This document shows positions 34,648 through 44,780 of a stretch of 64,000 nt of DNA, piece after piece. The notes below the pieces were generated by a model, which ran no database searches, was not told where the DNA came from, and saw only the letters and a program-made list of their open reading frames with translations. The translations under genes were made by a program, and so were the position numbers. The first letter of the stretch is position 1, and each line of letters starts with the position of its first letter. Source of the stretch: Rhizodiscina lignyota (Eukaryota > Ascomycota > Dothideomycetes > Aulographales > Rhizodiscinaceae); contig ML978130.1 in assembly GCA_010015805.1 (NCBI GenBank), positions 1,240,001 to 1,304,000 on the forward strand, written 5' to 3'.

Positions 34648-36525
34648 ATGGCGGCTATGGAGCAAGACTCATCGCCGTATGCTTCGTTCCGTACAATGAC
34701 AACGTCAAGCGATGCGCCCAACCCGCTCCGACCCTACTACATTCCACCGTCAGTAGGCCTACCTCCCGATCCCGTACCTCCAGGCAATGCCTCGACGCCG
34801 TCGAAATACCCATCGAGATCATTATCCCCACCGAGAACAAAGACTTCAAGTTTCCGGAGCTCAGCAAGAGAATATCTGTCGGATCTGGACTATGGAGACT
34901 ATCTGCCCGAACGCTCACCTTCAATCAGCGAATATGTGAAAAAGTTGATGGACCAAGCAATATGGAATTACACTTCCGTACTGTTGGCACAACCATTCGA
35001 GGTCGCAAAAACAATATTACAAGTACATCTTGCGACCGGTGGGCCAGGCGTTGTCCAGCCAAACCCCAAATTGCAAGTACGTCACAAAAGTTCGGGCAGG
35101 CGGGAACGAGATAGAGACGGGTATAATTACGGCAATGGCAGGCCAGGTCGAGATGGATACGGGCAAGATGTGCGTCCTTCGTCCCCAATCCTCCTACGCA
35201 TGAATACCGGGACAGGACTCACTCCAGGCGCCCCACAGAGCTCATACTACCAAGTCGAAGAACCCGAAACAGAAGCAAATCCATACCACTCCGACGAATC
35301 CGATAACGACTCACCATCCTATTTCACCTCCGTCCCGCTACGAGAATCATCATATTCTAGCTCATCTCACGCATATCCGACTCCTTCATCACATCCTTCA
35401 TCCCAGTATCACGACCACGACTATGACGACCGCAACCCCCCATCTCGCTCACACTCCACAACACCAACGCCCAACTCCTCACGCGCGCAAGCTGCTCTCA
35501 AAGACCATAAGATCCACCTCCGCCGCTCCGATGCCGTGCTCGAAGTAATCGGTCAACTATGGCAGAAAGAAGCCGCCTGGGGCGTATGGAAAGGCACAAA
35601 CGCAACTTTCATGTACAACCTGCTCCTGCGCACTTTGGAATCATGGATCCGCTCCGTTTTAGCAGCGCTCATCAACCTCCCCGAGTCCGCGACACTCTCC
35701 ATGGGAGGGGCCGGTCTCGCCGCATCTGCTGGAGCAGCCGCCGGCGCAGCTGGTAGTCTCGACATACTGGACTCACCAAACCCATTAGCCGCTCTCGGTG
35801 TCGCGGTCGCTGCGGCAGGGATAACAGGCCTTCTCCTCTCTCCATTAGACGTCGTCCGCACGCGGCTGATCGTCACCCCGACGACTTCACAACCAAGGAC
35901 TATTCCACCTTCAATACGCCTCCTTCCTCCTTTCTTATCGTTACAAAAGGCACTCTTTCCAATCACACTACTCCACTCAACCATCCCATCTCTCTTCTCA
36001 AATTCCGCGCCAATAGTTCTCCGCTCAGTATTCGGCCTCGACCCAGTCATCACCCCCGGAAGCTACAGCGTCGCGTCCTTCGGCGCCGCAGTCGGCGAGC
36101 TGTTCGTTCGTCTACCACTAGAAACCGTATTACGGAGAGGACAAGTCGCCGTACTACAAGCCGAGTCACGCCGACGCATCGACGTTGTAAGACGCGAGCA
36201 GCTCAACTCCTTCCGCGAAGGCGGGCGCGGACGAAGTCGCGAAACGAGTAAGAATAGAACGGATGAGCAAGAGTTGAAGACGGTGGTAGATGTTGGCCCT
36301 TACAGGGGCGTGCTAGGGAGTCTATGGTTTATCGTGCGCGAGGAGGGGATTTCAGTTGTGGGCTCTGGCTCTAATGCGAAAGCGAAAGCGCTGAGTGTGA
36401 CGAAGACGAGAAAAGGGCAGGGTGTCAACGGTTTGTGGAGAGGTTGGAGAGTTGGCTTTGGTGGGCTGCTGGGCGTTTGGGGCGCTGCGGCGCTGAATAG
36501 TGGGCCTGTGGGGACGGAATTTTGA
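34648..36525 (+). CDS. UGO1: Ugo1-like mitochondrial outer-membrane carrier protein
   Basis: A single exon of 625 residues. A low-complexity polar N-terminus (about 1-85) and a second disordered insert (about 140-285) surround degenerate mitochondrial-carrier repeats. Carrier-like signatures are PFEVAKTILQVHLA, PLDVVRTRLI and PLETVLRRGQ, plus WQKEAAWGVWKGTNATFMYN and GLWRGWRVGFGGLLGVWGA. The long inserts and weakened repeats fit Ugo1, the yeast outer-membrane factor that works with Fzo1 and Mgm1 in mitochondrial fusion, better than a metabolite carrier. The family call rests on overall layout, so another atypical SLC25 protein remains possible. ATG at 34657 is an alternative start in the same frame. 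Confidence 0.78.
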   Translation: MAAMEQDSSPYASFRTMTTSSDAPNPLRPYYIPPSVGLPPDPVPPGNASTPSKYPSRSLSPPRTKTSSFRSSAREYLSDLDYGDYLPERSPSISEYVKKLMDQAIWNYTSVLLAQPFEVAKTILQVHLATGGPGVVQPNPKLQVRHKSSGRRERDRDGYNYGNGRPGRDGYGQDVRPSSPILLRMNTGTGLTPGAPQSSYYQVEEPETEANPYHSDESDNDSPSYFTSVPLRESSYSSSSHAYPTPSSHPSSQYHDHDYDDRNPPSRSHSTTPTPNSSRAQAALKDHKIHLRRSDAVLEVIGQLWQKEAAWGVWKGTNATFMYNLLLRTLESWIRSVLAALINLPESATLSMGGAGLAASAGAAAGAAGSLDILDSPNPLAALGVAVAAAGITGLLLSPLDVVRTRLIVTPTTSQPRTIPPSIRLLPPFLSLQKALFPITLLHSTIPSLFSNSAPIVLRSVFGLDPVITPGSYSVASFGAAVGELFVRLPLETVLRRGQVAVLQAESRRRIDVVRREQLNSFREGGRGRSRETSKNRTDEQELKTVVDVGPYRGVLGSLWFIVREEGISVVGSGSNAKAKALSVTKTRKGQGVNGLWRGWRVGFGGLLGVWGAAALNSGPVGTEF

Positions 36526-36975
36526 TTTAATGAGAAGTTGAAGAGGGCAATGGAGGTAAGGAGATTGTATGATTGTAATACTAAGCTAATGTTTGTATTC
36601 GTGGGCGTGGAATGGGCTCACTCTTTGTTCCTTCATGGTAAGAATGTTATGAGGTACGCACCAATATTTAGGACGACAGACGGGATTGGATATATGGATA
36701 CCACACTCAGTTTCAATTGGAATTATTGTTTGCATTGCGTTTTAATTTATGGCTGCTCTCGCTGGAGAGGATACCAAGACGTGTATTAGTGGGAACTATT
36801 GAGCACGACTTCAAACAACGACGAGTATGCACAACTCTGGGACTATCGAGCAACTGCATCAAACACAACGAGCATGCTCTCCACCAGTCCCCTTCCTTTT
36901 TGCATCTCCCTCGCGACAATTAGTGCGGAGATGAACATAGGAAGAAACCACCAGTGGCCATGAGCCGCTCAAACA
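36526..36975. other. Convergent 3' region
   Basis: Between the Ugo1-like and bZIP genes, which converge. Short frames only; nothing recognised. Confidence 0.5.
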
Positions 36976-38403
36976 CTACATCTCCGCGTCGACACTCATC
37001 ATACTCTGATCCGCCGTCGAGAACATATTCTTGGACTGGACATTCGAATGCGAAGCACCGTTCCTCGGCGGCGAGTAACCCCCATTGCTCGCTCTAAGCC
37101 CCGTCAGCGTCGCCGCAACGTCAACCTCAAGCGCGCTCGCCATGGGATCATGTGGTACAGGATCGACAAACTGATCCACGCATGGACAGCGACCATCCGC
37201 ATCGCAATTACCACAGCCCATTGGGCCCTGGTGCTGGGGCATCCCCATACCACCAACAGGTCCATCGAGCGGTGAATGTGGATGATGTGGCGGCGTAATA
37301 GGGCTGCGGCGTTGGCCCGCTAGGACGGCGTTGTTCATCATCGCTATGGCATCAGGCATCAGCTCATTGTTGACATTGCCGAACTGGTAGTTGAGCGCTT
37401 GCGTTGGGATGCTCAGTCCCGGAACGCTGCGCTTCATGTTGCTCAGCACGCTAGCCTGCGTCTTGATGATGTCCTCGCGACGCTCGAGAAGCTTATGCAG
37501 ATCGTGCACCTGCTTCTCAAGGTTTGCGCGTTCGTTCTCCAGGGCGTCGATGGCATTGTCGCGTGCATGGAGATCGTTCGTGAGCTCCTCGATCCGCTTA
37601 TCGGCGGTTTCCTTCTGAGAGGTGAGCTCGTTCAGCTTGTGCGTCTTGACGGCGAGGTGGGCCTTCAGGTCCTCGGCCACAGAATTGAGCGACGCGACGT
37701 CCTGCTTCAACTCGGTCGTGTGCGCGACCTTGCGCTCGCGGAAGGCCCTCTGCGCCTCGCGGTTCTGTGCCTTGCGCTTCTCAGACGGCTTGTCGGTCGC
37801 GGGCTTTCGTCCTGGCTTTGGACGAGGTGGGATGGCCCACTCTTTGCGTGCGCCGAACGGCACGGCGGGAGCATCGTCGGAGGGAGACATCGAAGCGGAT
37901 GCCGAGAGCCCATGGTGCTGACCGTCCCCGGCGCCGTCGAGCGTAGAGCCCGGCGTCGATGGTCGCGAGGCCGTTGTGGGTTGCTGTGCGGGGAGGATGT
38001 TCTGGCGGGTGCCGGGGATGAGAGCCTTGTCCTTGGGCAGCAAGAGCTGGGCGTCGTGGGAGGAGCGCTTGCGCGGGACGATGGAGCTGGTGGAGCTCGC
38101 GGATAGTCGGTGTGATTGTGTGTCGCACTCACTGCTTGTGGTGACGGCGCTCTCTGGGGTGTCGGTGGTGTGCGGGACGGACGACCAATTTTCCTGCTGG
38201 AAGTGCGGGTCAACGGAAGAGTCAGTGCGGATATGGAGTTGTGGATGCGGCTGCTGTACTGCTGCAGCGTAAAAGTGGGTGTTGTCGAGGTCGTGGTGGT
38301 TGGTGTCGAGGGGAAGTTGGGCGTTGAAGGTGTCGGTCATGTTATCGAAGCCCTGCCAATCGAAATTGGTCTCCAAGAAGGGGTTCGTCCAGTATCCGGA
38401 CAT
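36976..38403 (-). CDS. HapX-like bZIP transcription factor
   Basis: A single exon of 475 residues. Residues 187-200 read KEWAIPPRPKPGRK, the Hap4-type motif that lets HapX-class regulators bind the CCAAT-binding complex. The bZIP basic region follows at 209-226 (KRKAQNREAQRAFRERK) and a coiled coil spans about 231-315. At 397-408 stands CGNCDADGRCPC, a cysteine-rich motif like the iron-sensing regions of HapX and Yap5. The combination points to a nuclear regulator of iron homeostasis. Unlike standard HapX, the DNA-binding block lies 185 residues in and only one cysteine-rich motif is obvious, so this may be a related Fcr3/Yap5-type member. A GATA-type motif lies just upstream of the ATG. Confidence 0.78.
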   Translation of the reverse strand: MSGYWTNPFLETNFDWQGFDNMTDTFNAQLPLDTNHHDLDNTHFYAAAVQQPHPQLHIRTDSSVDPHFQQENWSSVPHTTDTPESAVTTSSECDTQSHRLSASSTSSIVPRKRSSHDAQLLLPKDKALIPGTRQNILPAQQPTTASRPSTPGSTLDGAGDGQHHGLSASASMSPSDDAPAVPFGARKEWAIPPRPKPGRKPATDKPSEKRKAQNREAQRAFRERKVAHTTELKQDVASLNSVAEDLKAHLAVKTHKLNELTSQKETADKRIEELTNDLHARDNAIDALENERANLEKQVHDLHKLLERREDIIKTQASVLSNMKRSVPGLSIPTQALNYQFGNVNNELMPDAIAMMNNAVLAGQRRSPITPPHHPHSPLDGPVGGMGMPQHQGPMGCGNCDADGRCPCVDQFVDPVPHDPMASALEVDVAATLTGLRASNGGYSPPRNGASHSNVQSKNMFSTADQSMMSVDAEM

Positions 38404-38412
38404 GGCGCTGTC

Positions 38413-38421
38413 TTATCTGAT
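38413..38421 (-). promoter_or_regulatory. GATA-type site (SreA consensus ATCWGATAA) at the bZIP start
   Basis: The minus strand reads ATCAGATAA ending about 10 bases before the bZIP ATG. This matches the consensus of SreA-class iron-dependent GATA repressors. A related near-match (ATCTGATAT) lies about 100 bases farther upstream. One such site is expected by chance in roughly 65 kb, so position rather than presence is the argument. Confidence 0.4.
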
Positions 38422-39998
38422 TGATCTTAACTGATCCCGCTCGCTGACTCAGCCTCGATTGCGATGTCGGCCTTGGCTCGGATGCCGGATGCGCGACACG
38501 GCAGAATGATCTGATATGCCTATTCGGGGAAAGCGCGCTGACAGCACAAACAGGGCCGCTGACGTCCTATTCCGGAAACGTCGTCGACGTGCTCGACGTC
38601 CGAGAAGTAGCTCGATGGACGATGAGAATGGGGTGACTTATGGCTGCGCGGATAGCAATTCGAAGTACGATGTGTAAGACGAAATCTGGCAGTGCGAAAG
38701 AATGAAATGAGAAGAAGAGGAGAGGGAGAACTAGCGGACGTTTGGAAGATACTTAAGTTGTTGTGCGACCAGAGGAAAGCGTCTACAACGCTTCGTCCCA
38801 ACCAACCTTTACTAGCTCCCATTCCACTGGTCGCTCCTGCTCTCATCATGCCTGTGCTCTCCAGCTTCACCTAGGTGTCCGCGAGCAGCAGCTCTGGTCG
38901 AGAGAGCAGTGGAGGCTTGTGAAAGTCCGGCGGGCCGCGATTTCGAATCGCCTCGCTGATGGTGGGAAGAAACAGCACCCCTTGCTCGAAATCAGCTCAG
39001 AGATGGATATGGGAAGATCCCCATTTCAGTTAAAAGTGCATTTAGTTCCCAACTTCTATTGGAATCCCATCTTTTCCTTATCTTGCCCCCGCTCGTCCTC
39101 TCCTCTCCTCCCTCCAACAATCCATTGTGCGGCTCTTTCTCTGACACATCTCATCCAAACCTCACACAGTCACGCTCCTGTTCATGGTACACTAGGACAA
39201 TACCCCTCCATCCGCCACAACCGCACCTGCTCCTGCTCCTCCTCTGAACGCCTGTGCTTCTTCTGGCTGAGGCACTAACCCACACTCTCGGGTCGCACCG
39301 ATTCCGCATGCAGCAACAACCATGCCAAGACGCTGCTGAAGCTGCTGAAGCTGATCTGCTCTCGGCCATCAGCGGCTAGTGGAACTTGCTCGCCGCGGAG
39401 TTTATCTACAGCTGCCTTCATGGGGAAGCTCTACAGCTATGCCTGAAGCAGACGTGAGGATTTCCGCGTGCCTGGTACCTGGAATCCGGAGGGAAATCCG
39501 CTGAGACAGCGGACCTACCCCGCTGTGCGCGATTCTCAATTGCCTCGCAACGAATGGACGAAGCTTTCGCAGCTATCAAAGAGTTGGGAATTTTCGGCCC
39601 TTTTCCATGGTTTGTATGAACATCGTCGAGTCACGTGTAATTGCACTCATCACCTACCGAACACGTCCTCCTAGCAATCCTAGCCGCATTCGCACAGCAT
39701 ACAAACCATGATTGCTTGGCCTTCCGGAAGCGGATTCTACGGTACCCCATGATGCAAGCCGCGGGGACTGAACCAGAGAGATCTCGAGTGCAACGGCGAC
39801 CTCAGAGGATCTCGCGGTGCAACGTTATCGAGTGGCAATTCGACCGCAGCTGTGGCGTATCTGTGGCGTCATTGCGCTTGTACACTATGCATGCCTCAAT
39901 GCCGTCAAGATTCCCAAGTACCGTGGAGAGCAACTCAACACATCACGATAGCGTCGAATTGATAGACTCCAACTTCAACTTCTCGTAAGTTGCCAATA

Positions 39999-40292
39999 GA
40001 TGCGTTTTGCAACGCCTCGCGAACAATTGCAACCTGGCAATCGTAGCGGATTGTGGTTGCCTTAGTTGTAAGGCCTTCAGTGGAGCATTGCAGGTTGAAA
40101 CAGGTATAGCGCCTGTAAGTGCTGGTACTCCAGGACTTTAGACCACGGGAACCAGAAGTCAGCCACTACGCTTTCTGACTATAAACAGAGCTAGAAAACA
40201 GCTAAACCAGTCTCAGTCTCTCAGTGGTCCGGGCACCTGCCTTACTGGTCCAAGTGCCTGCAGTTGTCTCGAGACAGGTTGCAAAACGCATC
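39999..40292. mobile_element. MITE-like element with 15-base terminal inverted repeats
   Basis: GATGCGTTTTGCAAC at 39999-40013 is the exact reverse complement of 40278-40292. Similarity continues imperfectly inward for about 20 more bases (CTCGCGAACAATTGCA against CTCGAGACAACTGCA). The 294-base element encodes nothing. No clear target-site duplication was found, so the superfamily is open. Confidence 0.55.
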
Positions 40293-40647
40293 ACTGCTGT
40301 CTCAGACTGGATATGTGTGATCAGCTCAAGCTTGGCCGCTAGAAAGTAGGATCCCCTGGAAATCAGCGGCCCGTGAATTTACTGGATTCCGGAAGTTGAC
40401 GGCGGGGTTGCATCAATTTTCCTTATCAATGTATCCAGAATACTCCGTAGCGCGAGACATTTATTCGCTCGGCTTCGACATTTCTGATTAGGCTCAGATA
40501 GTCTTCTTGGCGGATCTTTCTCGACATGAAGTCGTAATTGACCTGCATTGCATCTTTAGTGCTTGCTAGGGCTTTCTCGGTAAGGTAAGGTAATACACCT
40601 GCATGAAACCTAACCTTTTTGGTAGCAGCCCTGCGATCTTCCGATCC

Positions 40648-40830
40648 GCACTGCAATTTTTAGCCCCAACGAAGACTCTACCTCTATCGCCAAGATACAG
40701 CCTCTGGAGCAGCACCCATGGACTTCAGCCTTTCTATCAACTCTATAAAACACTTAGCCTCGATATGACGCTCAAGCCGCCAATCGCAAACGCCGAGTCA
40801 CGACACGTGCAGTGGTGCACGCTTCGCCCT
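40648..40830 (+). repeat. Dispersed repeat, copy a
   Basis: Starts GCACTGCAATTTTTAGCCCC. It is similar to copy c (44594) over about 180 bases, including the downstream blocks AGCCTTTC, TTAGCCTCG and CCAATCGCAA. It ends about 50 bases before the ATG of HET gene 3, so it forms part of that gene's upstream region. Confidence 0.7.
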
Positions 40831-40880
40831 TCAGCCGGACACCAATCCGCTTTTGAGAGGAGAGCCGACTGAATGTGGTC

Positions 40881-43084
40881 ATGTATGACTCTCGTGTTAA
40901 CGCCATCCTACGCGACGCCGGTATTTCTCCAAATCAGCAGCCTCAGTGTCACGCCTGTGTTGACCTTGACCGGCAACTTCTGAGATTATTCAATGTGAGG
41001 CGTGGTTTTGGCGAAAATGCCGTTCGCATTTCAGCAGTCAATGCTGGCTCCAGCGGAGGTTGTCAAGCTTGCGCGATGCTGCTTAAAGCGGTTAAAGCTT
41101 TCTTAGATGACCTTCAAGAACCGCTTTTGATCCAAGTGCACGATGGGGACACCATCACGCTTAGTGATACCCTCACTCTTACCGTCGTTCCACTGAATGA
41201 AGATGAAACTCTTCAGTATGACAGTTCTAGACATATCCGGCTCGAGATATTCTCGCTTCCCGGTATCATAAACTACTCCGAGTGAATGTATTACAGAGAA
41301 ATCTCTAATGATTGCTCACAGGCAGCCTCCCTTCAAAGTGGGATATAATAAGGCTAGCAAACATCGTCGCTCGCGATGCCTCTTCACCAGAGAGCGTCGA
41401 ATTCGTTCAAAGGCACGTCAATTCCTGTACTACCGTCAGTACAGGCCATTCCGGCTGCGCCTCTTCCAGGAGTTTTCCTCTACCGACGAGAGTTTTGCGC
41501 GTAGGTGATGATCATAACCATCCTTACCTTTACGAGTCCCAGGGCGAATCAATCAAGTACATCGCGTTGAGCCATTGCTGGGGAGGAGTGTCTCCTCTAA
41601 TCACCACTAAAGCGACACTAGATCAAAGGAAACAAGCTATCCCTTACTTCAGTCTGCCAAAAACTTTTCAAGACGCCGTTTGCATCACTCGGAAACTAGG
41701 AGTCGAATATCTATGGATAGACTCCTTGTGCATCATCCAGGACTCTCCCGAAGATTGGGCAAGGGAATCTGCAAGAATGGGCAGCCTCTACTCAAATTCC
41801 TGGATCACAATTGCCGCAGATGCTGCAGAGGATTCTAATACAGGCTTTCTGAGACCTCAGCAACGCGTCACGAAAGTCGTTGAGATCCCCTGCGAAAGTT
41901 CTGACGGTGCTGAAACATATGTTTATGTGCGCGAGAAGGGTAGTTATGCAAACCGAGCTCGTGCAGATCTCATAGACCCCGACACTGGTTATGTCCTCGA
42001 CAACGCGGAGATCACGCATAGAAGAAAACAGCGACACCGTTCGAGATTGTCCACGAGGGCGTGGGTCTTCCAAGAACGGCTACTCGCACCAAGGACTGTC
42101 CACTACTCTCTGGAAGAGACAGCGTATGAGTGCAGATCAGGCAGGTGGTGCGAGTGCACGATTTCCGAGAGAGTAGTTCCGCAACTTCCAGGAAGACGTC
42201 GGAATCGACTGTTCAAGGACATGTTACGCGACAAATGGAATTGGATTGTATTGGAATACACGAGGCTGAATTTGACATATGGCACAGATCGATTGCCTGC
42301 ACTGTCTGGCATTGCATCCTATCACCAAGAACGTATTGCGGCGTCGGGTGAGAACGATGAATATCTTGCTGGCTTGTGGAGAAAGGACCTTGCCATGGGA
42401 CTACTTTGGCGGGTGTACACAGACGATGACATATCTTCCCCCACTAGTTCGAGGCTGTCGAAGTACTGCGCGCCGTCGTGGTCATGGGCGTCTGTGACCG
42501 GAACTGTCCATTGGGAGGACGAGTACCAAATCTCGACATCGTTTGTCATTCTTGACAGTGTGTGTACGCCAGATGGACCGAATCGTTTCGGAAATGTCTG
42601 TAACGGTTATGTCAAAGTTCAAGGCTACATCGCTGCAGTGCAACTAGAAGCAGACATTTCTGTTGCTTTGCCGGCCGGGGACGACTTCCGCGGTGAAACA
42701 CCGATCAATGTGACCAGTGTTCAAACCCTCACAGAGCCGGATTTATCAACAACTGTTTTCTATCCTGATGTATGCGGAGCTGCCGTTGAAGTGTCGCCGA
42801 CAGTTGAATACCACTTCCTCTTGATATCAGAAGGCATTCCTGACTTGGGCAACGAACTGGCACCTGCAGGCCTGATATTGAAACGCAGCCCGAGTGATCC
42901 TTCAGTGTTCTCAAGAGTTGGATACGCCTGCACCGTGATTGAGGCCGAGCATTTCTGGCGCATCCAGACAAGCGAGGATGGACTTGACGATGATATCGAT
43001 GAGATACGTAAGGTTGCTGCGTATAGGAAATCGTGGAAGATGTGGATTGATGTTGCATCTCGGGAGATTCTGACCATAGTCTGA
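40881..43084 (+). CDS. HET-domain protein 3
   Basis: Exons 40881-41262 and 41322-43084 with a 59-base intron (GTATCA donor, CTAAT branch point) give 714 residues. The N-terminus has cysteine pairs CHAC and CQAC that precede the HET region in this subgroup. The HET block starts near residue 220: YIALSHCWGGVSPLITTKAT, LPKTFQDAVCITRKLGVEYL, WIDSLCIIQDSPEDWARES and, later, TRAWVFQERLLAPRTVHYS. The C-terminal third (APSWSWASVTG, then a beta-rich tail) is usual for the family. Layout and sequence make it a relative of HET gene 1. It is intact here and serves as the reference for judging the stops in gene 1. Confidence 0.9.
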
Positions 43085-43410
43085 GGACAGACATGTTAGT
43101 ATGTGTGAGTTGCCAGTCTTGAGTGCACAGGCACTGGAGCACATATACAATCGCAAGAATAACTGCTCTGAACGTTGTCCTCCCTATGATAGGGGTACTG
43201 AGGGAGTATTTACACGATTGTGTATTGAAGCACAGAAATTGCGTAACAAGACAGAGATCATGCATTAAGCATGCCTCGGGGCATCTCAACAACAATTCAA
43301 CTCGCCTTAATTATTCTCGGTCCCTCCCTTTCTCCGTCATGCTTTGGTCTTCCTCACTTTCAGTCGTTCCCCACGCGTGTCTGCCTTTGCTAAAGCTAGA
43401 TGTAGCCACA

Positions 43411-43830
43411 TCAAGCAAAATTGAGCGAGAGGAAGCTAGCTCCAGTCGCTACGGTATGACAGTTGGTGGGATTGTTCGTCAAATCCTGGTTCCCACCCGA
43501 CGACGCTATCGTGCAACTGGAATCCTCCCAATACATGATCTTCAGGTTTCGCTTAAAGAGTGACTGACTAACATCCAACGTGCGCCCGCTGAAAACGATC
43601 CTGCCGTCCGAAATCCCGAAGCATTGGCCCGGCTCAGTGAAGAATATTGCGTCATTCGATTCGGCGTTGTCTGAAGGCGCGAAGGGGACTGGGCAGCCTT
43701 CGCTTTGACTGCCGCAGCAGTTGTTGGACTCCCAAAGTTGGACTATGACAGATCCTTGGGCAGCGACGTACAGTTTAAAGGTGGAGAAGAGGACAAGAGG
43801 TACTAGGGAGGCAGATTGTATAAGCTGCAT
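43411..43830 (-). CDS. Small secreted cysteine-rich protein
   Basis: A single exon of 139 residues from an ATG at 43830. Residues 1-25 (MQLIQSASLVPLVLFSTFKL then YVAAQG) form a signal peptide. The mature part of about 114 residues has six cysteines (NNCCGS, EGCPV, GQCFGI, DSSCTI, TNCHTV), enough for three disulphides, and no domain I recognise. Such proteins are usual members of fungal secretomes and effector candidates. It is an isolated gene in a repeat-rich stretch, a common setting for effectors. A plus-strand frame overlapping it (43123-43563) has no signal or domain. Confidence 0.7.
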   Translation of the reverse strand: MQLIQSASLVPLVLFSTFKLYVAAQGSVIVQLWESNNCCGSQSEGCPVPFAPSDNAESNDAIFFTEPGQCFGISDGRIVFSGRTLDVSQSLFKRNLKIMYWEDSSCTIASSGGNQDLTNNPTNCHTVATGASFLSLNFA

Positions 43831-44475
43831 ATTGGGCTTCTTCTTTCTTTTCTTGAGAAGTAGAGGACAAGTGGACAGGAGACTCCAGATGAATCTGGAT
43901 TTTAAGAGTTTTTGGGTTCCAAGATCTCTTATATAGACCCATTCAATCCTACATTGACCTGTTCGTCCATTAACGTTCTAATCACTCCTCTAAAAGGGTT
44001 AATGACAAGGGTAGAAGAACAGGAATTTTAAAACGCGACACAGTCTGTCATTGTGAACTCTATTAGAAGAGAGCTCTAAGATCTAGTTCTATTGGGGCTA
44101 GCAATACTGGTGGACTTACCGAAGAGGAGCAATGGTCTAACACTCTAAGCTAAAAGGGGATATTGAACGCTTACTTCAGCTATACAGTTAAGAGCAACAC
44201 TGTCCAGGAATCGCTAACGCTAGTGTATTAGATGAAATCTCAAGTCATTCGGGAGCTGTACGTCACCACATTTACTGGTTCGGTAAAAGGCAGCCTTTAT
44301 CTTCCATATGCTAAACCAGTTATGACATGTGTGGTTATACCGCTTTGATAAGTGGAGTCCCCTCCTTACGCTAAATAATCATGGAAGGGATCGAAGGACG
44401 CCAAAATAGGCAATGTTGAGGGTGCTCGTCGACTGAGGGCACATGTAGTAGCAAATTTGTCTTGAGGTTCATGCT

Positions 44476-44570
44476 ACACTGCAATTTTAGCCTCAGCGAA
44501 CGTTTCCTTACTTCTAGCCTCTCAAGAAGCGACAATTTATCGGATATTAGCCTCGCTGTGGGACAGTCGT
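44476..44570 (+). repeat. Dispersed repeat, copy b (partial)
   Basis: Opens ACACTGCAATTTTAGCCTCA and keeps the block TTAGCCTCG downstream. It stands 118 bases before copy c in the same orientation. Confidence 0.6.
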
Positions 44571-44593
44571 ATAGCCCCTGAGGTGGTGGCGCT

Positions 44594-44780
44594 GCACTGC
44601 AATTTTAGCCCCTGCCAAGGCTCTTCCTCCGCCCTTCAAGCAGGGCTCTAAAGTACTTCATACATAACTCTACCTCAGCCTTTCCGTCAAATCATTAACA
44701 AATCGCATTAGCCTCGGCATGTCGGACGCTCATGCCCACCAATCGCAATCGGCGACAAGCACCACATGTAATAGCTCACT
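44594..44780 (+). repeat. Dispersed repeat, copy c
   Basis: Opens GCACTGCAATTTTAGCCCCT. It shares CTCAGCCTTTC, TTAGCCTCG, GACGCTCA and CCAATCGCAA in order with copy a. Confidence 0.7.

Larger units (their letters stand above)
38404..40880. other. Long gene-free region with repeats
   Basis: About 2.5 kb between divergent genes. It includes the bZIP promoter with a GATA-type motif, pyrimidine-rich tracts around 39060-39260, a MITE-like element (39999-40292) and one copy of the dispersed repeat (40648). No convincing gene. Confidence 0.5.

Noticed and set aside
37399-38106. Plus-strand frame of 235 residues
   Set aside because: It is entirely antisense to the bZIP gene, whose Hap4-type, bZIP and cysteine motifs are clear; its composition mirrors the coding strand.
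43123-43563. Plus-strand frame of 146 residues
   Set aside because: It overlaps the secreted protein gene, with no signal peptide or recognisable domain.
43960-44420. Possible old transposon
   Set aside because: TA-dense and RIP-like in look, but no ends, frame or protein motif could be recognised, so no element is claimed.
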